DNA of 64,000 nucleotides, taken from NCBI RefSeq assembly GCF_000787575.1, contig NW_012236530.1:874734-938733 (forward strand), read 5' to 3'. Made by a program: the position numbers and the translations under genes. This DNA comes from Acytostelium subglobosum LB1. Taxonomy: Eukaryota; Evosea; Eumycetozoa; Acytosteliales; Acytosteliaceae. Every line of letters starts with the position of its first letter. The stretch's first letter is position 1. The notes beneath the pieces were generated by a model. That model worked only from the letters and a program-made list of their open reading frames with translations. It was not told where the DNA came from and made no database searches. This document shows positions 45,472 through 57,080 of this stretch, in pieces.

Positions 45472-46539
45472 TTAGAACTTGTTAATGTTGTCCAAACGAT
45501 GGGCTGCAAAGTCAGGTGAGAGATAGTGCTTGATATCACAGTCTTTGGAAAAGAGTGGATCGCGAAGTTGCCAATGATTCATCTCGGAATGAATGCCAAT
45601 GTGTCGTCCTTCATGTGTGGACAGCGATGCTTTGAGTAGTTCAATGAAGCTCTCACCTTCATTCTGTCTAATACCATTGAATACTACACTAATGAACTTT
45701 AACGATCTATTATGTTCAAGTGATCGACCGATCGTCAACAATCCCTCTCCACCAATACTACAATAGTCCAACCATAGATTCTTGAGTGATGATCGATCAG
45801 ATGCCAGCACATGGCCGATGTCCACACAGCCACTCGCGCCAATATAGCTGTGCGATAAAATCAGCGATGTAAGATGATGACACACCGTTGGCGACTTTGC
45901 AAGCATTGGCGAGATCAACTGTTGTTCATTGGCGAACCTGCATGCAGAGAGGTTAAGCACCTTGATCGACTTGGGCAATGAAGGTATGAGTTGCTCATCG
46001 ATTACATTTAGAGATACATTGATGTAGGTCAGTGTGTTGCGACTATGATCATCTTTGCTTGGGAACGTGATGGAGAGTGGCGTCACAGATTCGTCGTGCA
46101 TCGACCCGCCACAGCTCTCCAACTCAACTATTATAAGTCGTTTGCAATGTAGTAGTACGAGATCGATGAAACGATGTAGTGTTGCAGCACTTGGTATGTA
46201 GCCTACGTCAATATGTTGCAATGTTTGTTTGAAGCCAGTGTAGCGAGGTGATTCGAGCAGTGTGATCAGTCCATCGATGAGTGAAGGCGAGCAATTGCGC
46301 AAGTACATCATTCTTATATTGTTAAAGATTGACTCTAGTGACATAAAGTCCTGGATGGTGAGTGAGTTGGTGTCACGTGGATAGACATGCCAAGGCAATC
46401 TCTGTGTGACCATATCCTTGAACCTCTTTGACACCAATCTCAGAGGTAATATACATCTTGATGGTTGTTCATCCACTTCCTGCAACAACTCTAGTATCTT
46501 AAGTATTAAATATGTTGGTAGTTCTTTTGTTGTTGCCAT
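45472..46539 (-). CDS. F-box-like leucine-rich repeat protein
   Basis: Single exon, 355 residues. The first 45 residues (LPTYLILKILELLQ, then LPLRLVSKRFKDMV) look like a degenerate F-box. After this come irregular leucine-rich repeats (SIKVLNLSACRFANEQQ, HLTSLILSHSYIGASG, LKNLWLDYCSIGGEGL, LKFISVVFNGIRQNEGE), matching the ribonuclease-inhibitor type. This fits the large dictyostelid set of F-box/LRR proteins that act as substrate adaptors of SCF ubiquitin ligases, though a Skp1 link is inference. Confidence 0.75.
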   Translation of the reverse strand: MATTKELPTYLILKILELLQEVDEQPSRCILPLRLVSKRFKDMVTQRLPWHVYPRDTNSLTIQDFMSLESIFNNIRMMYLRNCSPSLIDGLITLLESPRYTGFKQTLQHIDVGYIPSAATLHRFIDLVLLHCKRLIIVELESCGGSMHDESVTPLSITFPSKDDHSRNTLTYINVSLNVIDEQLIPSLPKSIKVLNLSACRFANEQQLISPMLAKSPTVCHHLTSLILSHSYIGASGCVDIGHVLASDRSSLKNLWLDYCSIGGEGLLTIGRSLEHNRSLKFISVVFNGIRQNEGESFIELLKASLSTHEGRHIGIHSEMNHWQLRDPLFSKDCDIKHYLSPDFAAHRLDNINKF

Positions 46540-46676
46540 TATTATTACTATTATTTGTAAAATATTAGTTGTTTTGTGTCACATACAAAGAGTCAAAACT
46601 GGGTGATGATCGAAGTGGGTTAATCTTTATGAGGCTTTTCCGAAGTTCGGACGAGGCCTTGACCATCATAAGGATT

Positions 46677-46747
46677 GGGCTCCACCGGGAATCGAACCCA
46701 GACCACTACCACCCAAAGGTAGTATTGTACCATTCAACTATGGAGCC
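46677..46747 (-). tRNA. tRNA-Pro (anticodon UGG)
   Basis: Read on the minus strand from 46747: acceptor GGCTCCA pairs with TGGAGCC; D stem GTTG/CAAT; anticodon stem CTACC/GGTAG with loop TTTGGGT, giving UGG; T stem CTGGG/CCCGG with loop TTCGATT; discriminator C. The total is 71 bases with no intron. The A-box and B-box (GGTTCGATTCC) internal promoters are intact. The TTTGGGT anticodon loop is typical of eukaryotic tRNA-Pro. Confidence 0.95.
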
Positions 46748-46986
46748 TTGGATGTCTGGCTAATAAATTAATCAGTCAAAGAGTCCGTTTTACGTTGGGG
46801 CAAATCCCATCAAAGTAGCCAGACTTCAAAGGCTCGATAGTTCAACCTTTAAAATATAGAGGGAAAATGATTGGTGGAACTTGAAACCTCGAAAATAGTT
46901 AATTGTCTTTGAAACTATGAGTTTGAATTTGTCGGTATTTGTTTTAATTCATTAAGTTTGGAAACTATAACAATTACAACAATACA

Positions 46987-49717
46987 ATGATGCAACTATC
47001 ACTGTTTGGAAACTCTATGTTGAGACGTGGTTGGAACAATCTACCTCATTTGGTTCATCAAGTGGCTGTAGTACAACAACTTCAACAACGACAACAACGA
47101 CAAGGACAAAATTGCCAGACACTTCTTTCTCAATGTACATCACAGACTACACCACGTAGTCTTCAGACTCTCTCTTTTCAACGTTGTCTCTTGACAACAC
47201 AAAGAAATCACTATACATCATTGGTCTCTACCACTGGCAACTCATCATCAGTTGTATCCACACCCACAGCGACTGCTTCTGCAACTGATGACAACTTCAA
47301 TCTTCAACATCATCTTGCGCCACTCAAACTGCCAGTCTATCGACTTGAGGTTCGCAAAGCATTCAACACACTGACAGGTCGTCAGCGACTCTATGCTCAC
47401 TACTACTCACAAGGTAAGATCGTGTGACCTGCCACTGTATGAGTGTCGTCATATGATCATACTGACCTTCGTCCTGATGATGATCAGCTGCATGGTGGGG
47501 AAGTCTAATATGTCTTGGTCAAACATCAGTTGAGAGTCTGAATATATTTAGACTGCTCCTTCATCTATTCACATATTATACGCCAGAGTCACTACGTAAA
47601 GCAACTGTTGAAGATGGTATTGTTACCAATCAGGAGTATGAAGACCTACTCCAATACTCTGCACAGTTCTTTGGAAACATAGGCAACTACCTCAGCTTTG
47701 GTGATTCAAAGTTCATCGTATGTTCATCCATCATGCATATGGCTTGGACATATGACGATCACTCACTCATTCAATCAATCAATCAATCAATCAAACTATG
47801 TACATAGCCACGCATTCCAAAGGATAGACTACACTCAATCATAAAGTTCACAAAGCGCGAAGATTTGTTGGAGATGTGGAATAGTTGTGGCGACTTGATG
47901 TACTCACTGGAACCTCGACAGAGAGAGTTGGGACTGGAGGAACAAGGTTTGTCGACATACTACTCACCCGACATCAAACGATCAGAGATTGACATTGTCC
48001 AAGAGTACTTGGACTCCAAGTCAATATCTGGTTACAACACAAGACTATTCAAGAAGAAGTTGTTGGTTAACAACAAGTCATCGTCAAAAACAACAGTCTA
48101 CCAAGTGTTGGTGGCATCTGCAGACAAGCCATCTCCTACAGCGCCAGTGCACTTTAAAGGATTGGACATACAATTGGTGTATGGCGACTGGAATCATGTG
48201 ATGAAAAAGGTTATCGATAACCTTCAAGAGGCCAGGTCACATGTGGCCAATGACATTCAACTAGAGATGACCGACAAGTACATTGAATCATTCAAAACTG
48301 GAAGCATCGATGCACACAAGGACTCTCAGCGATGGTGGGTCAAGGACATCTCGCCCGTGATCGAGACCAACATTGGATTCATCGAGTCATATCGCGATCC
48401 ATATGGAGTACGTGGCGAGTTTGAAGGCTTTGTCTCGATCGTCAACAAGGAGTTGTCCAAAAAGTTGAGCGCAATGATTGATCGCGCTGAACAGTTCATC
48501 AGTCTCTTGCCATGGCCTCGCGCATTTGAAAAGGAGGAGTTCAAGCGACCAGACTTTACATCGCTCGAGGTGCTCACATTCGCAAGCTCAGGCGTGCCTG
48601 GCGGCATCAACATTCCCAACTACGACGACATCCGACAGAATGAAGGTTTCAAGAATGTGAGCCTGGGCAATGTGATCCCAGCTCGCAAGGATGAGCGAGT
48701 GACATTCATCAGTGACAGCGATCAATCACTTTACAACAAAGCATACATCGATGCATTTGAGATACAGGTAGCCATCCACGAGCTGTTTGGTCATGGCACG
48801 GGCAAGCTGCTGACGCGCAACGAGAATGGACAACTCAACTTTGATCCAAGCGTCACTTTGAACCCCCTGGTCGCCAACAGACCCGTGGACCCGCGCACAG
48901 ATGTCTACCTGGCAGGCGAGACCTATGACTCCAAGTTCAAATCACTGGGCAGCGCAATGGAGGAGTGTCGTGCCGAGTGCGTTGGCATATACCTATGCGT
49001 CAATCGCGACCTACTGTCATTGTTTGGACACGTCGATCATCAAAAGGCATTGGACGTCATATATATCAACTGGTTGAGTATGGCCAGAGCTGGAGTGTGT
49101 GCATTGGAGTTCTACTCGCCATCGTCCAAGTCATTCAAACAGGCACACATGCATGCCAGGTTTGCCATTCTACAAGTGTTACTTCGCGCTGGCAATGGAT
49201 TGATCACATTGGACACATCATCAAACAATGACATCATACTAAAGTTGGATAGAAACAAGATTGAATCAGTTGGAGTACCTGCCATTGGAGCATTCCTCAC
49301 CAAGCTAATGGTATTGAAATCAACTGGCAATGTATCCGAAGCAACCAAGTTGTTTGAAGGTATAATGTTTGAATGATCATGCCGTGCCAGTGAGTGAGTG
49401 GACATCACTAACAATCGATCAATCAATATCCATATCCATATACAGAGTATACTAATGTATCTGATGAATATTTGGCACTGAGAGACATTGTGATGGAGAA
49501 GAAGGTACCTCGCAAGGTGTTTGTTCAAGCTCACACGTTTGTCAATGTGTTTGGAAGTGTCGACATGCTAGAGTTTGAAGACAACTGCTCAGGAATGATC
49601 GAGTCAATGACTACAAGGTTCAGCAGTTTCTATGCTAATACCTTCCCATGGTCCTCTACTGGTCAGCTATTGGATGCAATCCAGGAAGATCAAAGAAGCA
49701 CTACTCCAATCAATTAA
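46987..49717 (+). CDS. dipeptidyl peptidase III
   Basis: Four exons: 46987-47413, 47488-47717, 47808-49359, 49446-49717; 826 residues. Zinc metallopeptidase of family M49 that removes dipeptides from short peptides. The metal site is present as HELFGH (about residue 543), with EECRAE carrying the third ligand. AAWWGSLICLGQTS and NIGNYLSFGDSKF match the animal enzyme. The family consensus is HELLGH, so Leu is Phe here. The first ~110 residues, absent from the animal cytosolic form, are Q/R/S/T-rich and lack acids, resembling a mitochondrial presequence plus linker. Confidence 0.95.
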
Positions 49718-50235
49718 TCAAAGACGAACACGAACTACACAACTTGAGATCAAAAACTGGATATTTTGAAATTCTTTTTATTTTTAATTTCTTTTTGATT
49801 ATGTTCAAGTTGTTTTGTTGGGGGGTGGGATTGGTTCTGATCAGAGTTAAGCGAGGTAGGCGAAGGGGGGTATGTGAAGGAGGCGGGAACATCAAGACAC
49901 CCACTATGAATAGTGTGATGGTTTGTGTGTGAAGGAGGCAGAGAAGACAGAGACTCGGTCCCACACTCTCCAGAGAATAGACGACCATGTCCCACTTGAA
50001 GCTTGATGCTGTGTCATTTGTATTGTTTGAACCCCAATCGACTCTGACGGATACATAGACAGATATAATATATATATATAACATCAATCTATCAGAGTTC
50101 ATCCATCCATTCCATTTCAACCTTCAATATATACATATATTATATATAACATAACTTTATATATCTTTACCCTTCTTTTGTTTCATTAACGTTAAAATAT
50201 TAACGCGAACAAAAGTAATCAATTAAACAAACAAT
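49718..50235. other. spacer and 5' UTR of sterol reductase
   Basis: Holds the DPP III 3' end, then TA-rich sequence (50069-50080, 50130-50165) that probably carries the promoter of the strongly codon-biased sterol reductase gene. No gene seen. Confidence 0.4.
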
Positions 50236-51648
50236 ATGTCTACCACGACAAAGAATAGAAAACAACAGTCGTTGGATGGCGTCGACTTTGGCGCTGAACA
50301 ATCCAACAACCAACTCACTGAGAAGCAACGCCAGGAGTTGGCCGACTTGAAGAAGGTCGCCCCCGCCAATGAGTTTGGTGGTGCCATCGGTACTCCATTG
50401 CTCACATTCGGTTTGCCAATCGTCGTCTACTGGTTGTGGGCCTCGCTCGAGTTCAACCAAGGATTCCCCCTGCGTCCCGAGTCCCTCTCGCTCGAAGGCT
50501 TCCAAAAGTTCTTTGGCCTCCTCTACACCCTGGTCATGGAGCACGCCTACCCCACCAAGGAGGCCGCCATCATCTACTTCTCCTGGTTCTTCTTCCAAGT
50601 TGCCCTCCAGCATTTTGTCCCAGGCAAGCACGTCCTCGGCTCGCCACTCCCCGGCGGTGCCCGTCTCCCATACGTCCTCAACGGTTGGGCCTCATGGTGG
50701 ATCACCATGATCGCCGTGCCCGTCGCCGTCTACTTTGGTCTCTTCAAGGCCACCATCCTCTACGACAACTACGGCCCAATGCTCACCGTTGTCAACCTCT
50801 GGTCGTTCGTCTTCACTGCCCTGCTCAAGATCCACGCCGTCGTCAAGAACGAGGAGGAGCGCATGTCTGGCTACTTCTTCTACGACTTCTGGATGGGCTT
50901 TGCTCGCAACCCCCGTATCGGCTCGTTCGACCTCAAGCTCTTCTGTGAGGCCCGTCCCGGTTTGATCCTCTGGGTGCTGATGAACTTCTCGATTGCCGCC
51001 AAGCAGTTTGAGCAGTTTGGCTACATCCCCTTCTCCACCGTCATCGTGTCTGCCTTCCACTTCTGGTACATTGCCGACTACTACTACCACGAGGAGGCCA
51101 TCCTCACCACCATGGACATCATCACCGAGAAGTTTGGCTACATGCTCGTCTATGGAGACCTCGCCTGGGTGCCCTTCACCTACTGCTTCCAGACCTACTA
51201 CATCCTCAAGCACACCGACGCCAGCGGAAACCCCCAGACCCTCACCCCACTGTACACCATCGCCGTGCTCGCCCTGTTCGCCTTTGGCTACTACCTGTTC
51301 CGTTGGGTCAACAGCCAGAAGCATGCCTTCCGTCGCAACCCAGACGAGCTCATCTGGGGCAAGAAGCCACAGTTCATCCTCACCAAGCGTGGCACCAAGT
51401 TGCTCACCAGCGGTTTCTGGGGCATCTGCCGTCATCTCAACTACACCGGAGACATCATCATCTCGTGGGCCTGGTGTCTGCCATGCCAGTTCGACTCGAT
51501 CGTGCCATACTTCTACGGAATCTACTTCACCACCCTCGATCTCCACCGCTGCCACCGTGACCACCGTGCATGCGTTGAGAAGTACGGTGATGACTGGAAG
51601 GAGTACTGCCGTCGTGTCCCATACATCTTCATTCCAAAGATCTTCTAA
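50236..51648 (+). CDS. delta(14)-sterol reductase (ERG24/TM7SF2/LBR-like)
   Basis: Single exon, 470 residues with about eight to ten hydrophobic helices. The C-terminal family signatures are clear: LLTSGFWGICRHLNYTGDII and the closing HRCHRDHRACVEKYGDDW motif with RVPYIFIP. ER-membrane enzyme that uses NADPH to reduce the C14-15 double bond of sterol precursors after demethylation. NPRIGSFDLKLFCEARPG is the other family block. The C7 reductase (DHCR7) is a close relative; the exact step is slightly uncertain. Codon use is strongly biased to C-ending codons along its full length, more than any neighbour, which suggests high expression and also creates a long open frame on the opposite strand. 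Confidence 0.93.
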   Translation: MSTTTKNRKQQSLDGVDFGAEQSNNQLTEKQRQELADLKKVAPANEFGGAIGTPLLTFGLPIVVYWLWASLEFNQGFPLRPESLSLEGFQKFFGLLYTLVMEHAYPTKEAAIIYFSWFFFQVALQHFVPGKHVLGSPLPGGARLPYVLNGWASWWITMIAVPVAVYFGLFKATILYDNYGPMLTVVNLWSFVFTALLKIHAVVKNEEERMSGYFFYDFWMGFARNPRIGSFDLKLFCEARPGLILWVLMNFSIAAKQFEQFGYIPFSTVIVSAFHFWYIADYYYHEEAILTTMDIITEKFGYMLVYGDLAWVPFTYCFQTYYILKHTDASGNPQTLTPLYTIAVLALFAFGYYLFRWVNSQKHAFRRNPDELIWGKKPQFILTKRGTKLLTSGFWGICRHLNYTGDIIISWAWCLPCQFDSIVPYFYGIYFTTLDLHRCHRDHRACVEKYGDDWKEYCRRVPYIFIPKIF

Positions 51649-52345
51649 AGAGACAACCAATGGTCTTCCCTTCACTCACTTACTCAAACAACAACAACCT
51701 CTATCAACCAACAACAACATTCAGCGTCACAACCAATAAACCAAACCAATCTCATCACACTGATCCTTAATACATATACTTGCATGTATAACATTGTAAG
51801 TATAAATGTTGACAAAGAGATAATGGCGACTCTCGTGAGGGTGTTCATGCATTCACAAAAATCCTCCAAGAGAGAGCGTGTGGGTCACTAGAACCCACTT
51901 CCTAACAAAAGGGGAAGTTGGAATCAATCTCACACCCATCAGCCACCTCCAACCCTCAAATGGTGTGCCCTTTCTCAACTCTACTACTACTTTGTTGTTG
52001 TTGTCTCTCTATCTCTCGTGTTGTTATACAGATAAATAGAAAGAGATAACTTTAATAAGAAAGAAGAAGAATAAGAAGAAGATACTTTTATAAACCAATC
52101 ATATATTTAAATGATAATACTCTCATCACCACTGCCGTACCAACCAATCAATCAATCAATCAACAATTATCCAATCTTGGATTGGATAGAAACAGAGATA
52201 TATAGATAGATAGTGAGCTAAAGATATATAGCAAGGCTCAATCATCAACTACAGATAGTTGTTTGTCAGTTGTCTAGAGTGCACTTGGCAATCAATTTAG
52301 AATATATTGTATTTATTATATTAGTTCCAAAGGATAACAATAATA
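51649..52345. other. spacer upstream of the Yippee gene
   Basis: Includes the sterol reductase 3' UTR. An AGAA run near 52058-52083 and an ATCA run near 52146-52161 are the only structure noticed. Confidence 0.4.
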
Positions 52346-52993
52346 ATGGGGAAGCTATACCTTACACATCTTGGAGGACTGAACGTTTATTGCTGTACAA
52401 AGTGTCGAGCACATCTAGCCAACAAAGAGGAGATTATATCAAAGGTAACACATTCGTCATCCTTTGATATTGTTAAAGACTTCCGGGAGCAACCTCCCAT
52501 TAACTCATTACTTAACCATCCTCCTCATTACCTTCTCAATCCATATCCAACATCAACAACAATGACAACAATACTAAATAGCAATTCCAAGGTCGAAGCG
52601 GAAAAGCCTATCTATTTGCGTCTGTGTATGTAATCCTCTTCTTTTTCCAAACTACCTGCCATTTCCTAACATTATATTTGGATTCCACTATGATTGGTAC
52701 AGAGTCAATGTATGTCTAGGAGACCCAGAGGATAGGGTATTCAACTCTGGAGAATACAATGTTCGAGACGTTATATGTTTAGCATGTCTATCGATAATAG
52801 GATGGAGATATGTAAGTGATTGAATGGATTGGAAATGGATATTTATTCTTGACATTGTTTGGAACAAATACAGACAGACTGACACATTAATTGAATAACC
52901 AACGAACAACAGGAGAAGAGTTATGAAGAAACACAAGCATATAAAGAGGGCAAATATATTGTAGAGAAAGCAAAGATACTCAAATGTAAATAG
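52346..52993 (+). CDS. Yippee-domain protein
   Basis: Four exons: 52346-52444, 52582-52625 (44 bases), 52703-52811, 52913-52993; 110 residues. Yippee (zinc-binding beta-tent fold) with both CxxC knuckles: YCCTKCRAHLANKEEIISK and DVICLACLSIIGWRY. The tiny second exon gives QFQGRSGKAYLFASV, matching FQGxxGxAYLF of animal YPEL proteins, and exon 4 (KEGKYIVEKA) completes the fold. YPEL proteins are small conserved proteins tied to ubiquitin ligase (GID/CTLH) function and cell-cycle exit; the cellular role here is inferred. The ends and phases of all exons agree. Confidence 0.93.
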
Positions 52994-53158
52994 TAATAAT
53001 AATAGTAATAAAGCTTTGGCTCGACAACAGGTTTATGTATATATAGGAACAGGTTGGTGGCGGTCGTGTGTCCTGCCATTCTTGGGCAAAAGGACTACAC
53101 GTTGATTGATTATGTTTATGTTTATTTGGGGGATTGTTGGGATGTGATCGATCACCTC

Positions 53159-55868
53159 TCAATGCTTCCACGAACGCTCGCCCATATGATCATCGTCTTC
53201 GTCTTCGTCATCATCATCATGGTGATCTATCGAGTCATTGCCATCCGCTGAAGTGTCCTTCTTCTCCATGTTGGGCTTGACCTCATTCTCCACCCAAGTG
53301 ATGTTCAATGTCTGCCCTTTATAGCTCTTGGCGACCAAGAATACCTATTATTCCATGTATTAGTCGTGTGTTAGTGGATAATTCTTTGTCTCTGATGTGA
53401 TTGATTGATTGGTTGCTTACTCTTTCCGCAAACTCTCGTTTGGAAAACTTGATTTCAACTCCTTTGTCACTGACGGATACAGAGACAATGTTGGGGAAGA
53501 GTGCGCGAAGGACTGTCTCCTTCTTAAAGTTCTCGGGTGGATCGGCGATAAGGATGGTGGTTGATCGATGATCAAGCACAAGTGATATGTTCTTGTGTTT
53601 GGCCAATGGCGCAGCGGGCTTCTTTGGTATAGGGGCAACATACTTCTTGGCAATTGATGGACGAGGAGCTTGCAGCAAGGGTTGTGGCTGCAGTGATGTT
53701 TGTGGTTGTCCAATTGCGATGGTCGTTGGTGAGGATAAAGAGTCGCCAGTGGCACTATTGAGGCCCTCTGGTAGCTCAATTCCAAGACTCTTGGCCTCTG
53801 ACTCCAACCTTTTCAGCTTCTCCATCAGTTGAGCATCGTTGTTATCACTGTTGTTGTTGTTGTTGTTGTTGTCGATATTATCATTGTTGTTGTTGTTGCC
53901 ATTGTTTGAAGGTGGTGTTGTCGTATCTGTCTTCATCTCCACATCATCATTATCATTGCCTTCACCTTGTGCCACATTCATACTCTGCTGTTGCTGAGAC
54001 TCTTGAAGTAGTTGTTGCTGTTGTTGTTGTTGCTGCAACAGTTGTTGCTGTTGAATGGCCTGTTGTTTCTGTATGATTTGTTGTTGATGTTGTGTCGACT
54101 TGGCAATGCTCTCCTCTATACTCTTTGCCAGATTCTTGATTGTCTCCTTGATTTGCTCGCGCTCCTTCTCGTCCGTGGCCACCTCCAGTTTCTCAAGCAG
54201 CTCCTTATGCAGCTTCATCTGGTTGGCCCTCAGTTCGTCGTTGCGGTCCTTCAACTGCCGTGACAGCTGCAGACTCTTGCTCTCCTTTAGTCGTCTCATC
54301 AGCTCCTCCTCCTTCTTTTGCAGCTGCTTGGCATCCTCCTCGCGCTTCGCATGCAGCTTCTCCTGTCGCTCCTGGTTCTCCTCAAACTTGGTCTTCTTGC
54401 CCGTGTATGATTGCTGCCAGAACAGCTTGATGAATCGGTTGTTCATGATGGCCTCTGGCGACTTCATTGCCTTTTGCGCGTCGGCGTTTGTGGCAAACTC
54501 GATTGACGCCTGTCCAACGTTGATCTTCTCGATCTTGACAATGTCTCCAAACTTTGAAAAGTGCTCCTTGATCGCTTCCTCTGTGTTTAGTGGCGCAGGT
54601 ATGTTTGTGATAACCAGCACAGTCGATGTGGCGTCGGGACATGTTGATGAGGTGCCTGCCCACTTGGGCTGGCGTGGTTCACGTGGCTCACGAGGCTCTC
54701 GTGGCTCGCGAGGCTGGTGATGACCACCGCCCCTTGGTCTCCTGTCTCCGCCCATGTGTGATCGGCCCTGATAGTTGAACTGACCGGCTAAAATATCGCT
54801 GTTGCCATCGATCGGCATATTCATGTCAAAGCCACCTCCATTCGGGTCATTGAATTGTTGTTGTTGCTGATGTTGTTGCTGTTGTTGCTGTTGTTGCGCT
54901 GCCATCATCATCATCATTGGATTCATTCCAAATGGTACAGGCTCCCCACCAGGTTGCATCATGTATGGAGGTTGATGAGGTGGGTATCCGCCACCACCAT
55001 AAGGTGGTGGACCACGTTTGCCGCCGCCACCGCCGCCATAAGCCATTGGATTGGTTGATGGGTCAAACTGCTCGTCACCTGAGACTCCATTCGAGTACCT
55101 TGACGGACTGCCATTGCCAGCGTATCGCGAGCCACCACCTCTGCCACCGCCTGATGATGAGTTATTCGTGTACTTCTTCCTCCTGTCATTATCGTAGTAC
55201 TCGCCCTCTGTACTCTTGCGCTTCATACTCGAGTGATGCTGTTGTTGATGTTGATCATCATCAGGATACCGATCATCATCGCGATCATCCCTATGTGATG
55301 AAGACCTTCTATGTTCGCTTGATCTACTATCTCTTGAATATTCTCTATTGTCACGTGTATATCTATCTCTATCTCTATCTCTATCTCGTCCATATTCTCT
55401 ATCTCTATCTCTACCATAGTCTCTATCTCTATCTCTGTCTCTCTCACGTGACCTGCGCGGTGAGGGGGACCTTGAACTGCGTTTACTGCTCCTGTCGCTG
55501 TCTCTGTCGCGCTCGCGGTCACGATCACGGTCGCCAGAGCCGGGCGAGATGGACCGTGAGCGAGAGTCTGATGGTGTGTGTGATGAGTTGGTGATGGGAG
55601 GGGACGTCGTGCCACTGCGCTCAAAGTATCCATCATTGTGCAAGTAGTCCAACAACTTCTTGATGAACGACTGTGTGTTTGACTCCAAGAACTCTTTCAG
55701 ATCGTTCAACATCAGCTGCTCCAACTCTGTTGCCGACCGTTTACCAGAGGACAACAGAGCAACAATGTACTCTGCCAATGATTTGGGATCTACATCACAT
55801 ATAGGTGCTAAAGTATCATCCAAGAACTTATTGAACTCTTTATCATTACTTAGATATGATGTTGTCAT
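53159..55868 (-). CDS. RBM26/RBM27-like RNA-binding protein
   Basis: Two exons: 55868-53421 and 53344-53159; 877 residues. The N-terminal PWI-like domain (LAPICDVDPKSLAEYIVALL, then ESNTQSFIKKLLDYL) matches RBM26/27. Next are an Arg-Asp/Arg-Ser-rich stretch, a Gly-rich region, then an RRM (about residues 400-480: STVLVITNIPAPLNTEEAIK, FGDIVKIEKINVGQASIEF). A long charged coiled coil and Q-run follow, and near the end a second RRM-like segment (SLVLDHRSTTILIADPPENF) spans the intron. The tail is acidic. Human RBM26/27 also have a CCCH zinc finger, not found here. Family members work with the PAXT connection in nuclear RNA decay. Confidence 0.88.
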
Positions 55869-57080
55869 TGTCTAATATATATATTTATATAATGTCTCTC
55901 TTCTTCTTCTTTGTTATATATAATGTATACAAATAATAATAATGAACATGAACAACACAAATAACAGATCATAATACTTCATCAAACTCACATGACACAT
56001 TCATTCTTCTCAAGTTTCGCTTCCCACCTCGCGAACTTACCCTCAATGGACAAACCCCCATGTGATTGGACATACCCCCTCAGACATACCCTCTCAGACA
56101 TACCCTCACAGACAGAGATAGACTTAATATATATCTTTCAGTTTCCCGTACCTGAGGGATACCATCATATAACCAACGTTGTCGAGATATCTATTGATTG
56201 GGAGACCAAAGTAATGTTTAAGGGCGAGGTCTCGGGTCTCTCAATGATGGAAATAAATTGGAAGAAGACCCCAAACGATGATCAGACCCATAATGCCTTG
56301 ACATTGATTAGTATTGTCCATTGACATATGTAGTCAATGACTATTAGAAACAAGATCTCATCACAGCAACAAACACGTCATTGAAGAAACAAACGAGATC
56401 TGTCCACTCAACACTTCATTCCTTTTGTTGTTGTTCATGTGGACATACTTAATAATGCGTCTTTCGTATTAACTGTTTGATGACTATGATCAACATTATA
56501 CCATCCATTGTCAACGTTGATTCCAAACAAGCATTGGGGCTGGTAATGATTACATGTATTATTGGTCTCGAAGTTTAATGTGTAACCTAATCAATATAAA
56601 TGTCTTGTTCAAACATTGATAGATTATGTCATCATTCACCTATTGATTATCATCGTTGAATAAGTGTTGACCATACATACTATCAACTTATGTGATGTTG
56701 ATGATTACCCGTTGTATTGATGACCTGCTTGCGTTCCAAAGACAAAGAAAAGGAATGCGACTCGATCACATGATGAGTGAACTCATGTGTGCCCATTCCA
56801 TCGAGAATTTCATCTTGGAGGTGGGTGTGGTGTGTCCTCGAAACAAACACTTGTCAACATTGTGTGTCTGTCAAGTTGCCTTTGCAAAAAGATGATGTGG
56901 AGTATTGATTGTCACACAGCTACTGATTATGAATCAGTCAATAATGATTAAGTGGCAGATAACTATATATACTACCATGGTATGTATAACAATCAATCAA
57001 TTAAATCAATCAATCAACTAAATCAAACCAATAATAATTATTTGATCAAATAATCAATACTATCAAACTATAATAATAAT
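55869..57080. other. 1.2 kb bidirectional promoter region
   Basis: Between the divergent RBM26-like and small HSP genes. It contains a weak ORF at 55992-56324 described separately, and short repeats of the type CAGACATACCCTC at about 56084-56112. A TATA-like box lies near 56963. No convincing gene otherwise. Confidence 0.45.
55992..56324 (+). CDS. weak candidate ORF, 110 residues
   Basis: An ATG-started frame with a reasonably protein-like second half (YIFQFPVPEGYHHITNVVEI and following), but no family is recognised, part of it is a CAGACATACC repeat and no promoter can be pointed to. It may be a small gene or chance. Included for completeness. Confidence 0.25.
   Translation: MTHSFFSSFASHLANLPSMDKPPCDWTYPLRHTLSDIPSQTEIDLIYIFQFPVPEGYHHITNVVEISIDWETKVMFKGEVSGLSMMEINWKKTPNDDQTHNALTLISIVH

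Noticed and set aside
50692-51675. 327-codon open frame on the minus strand
   Set aside because: It lies opposite the sterol reductase, whose C-ending codons remove stops on the other strand. The translation (V/E/G-rich, no domain) is not protein-like.
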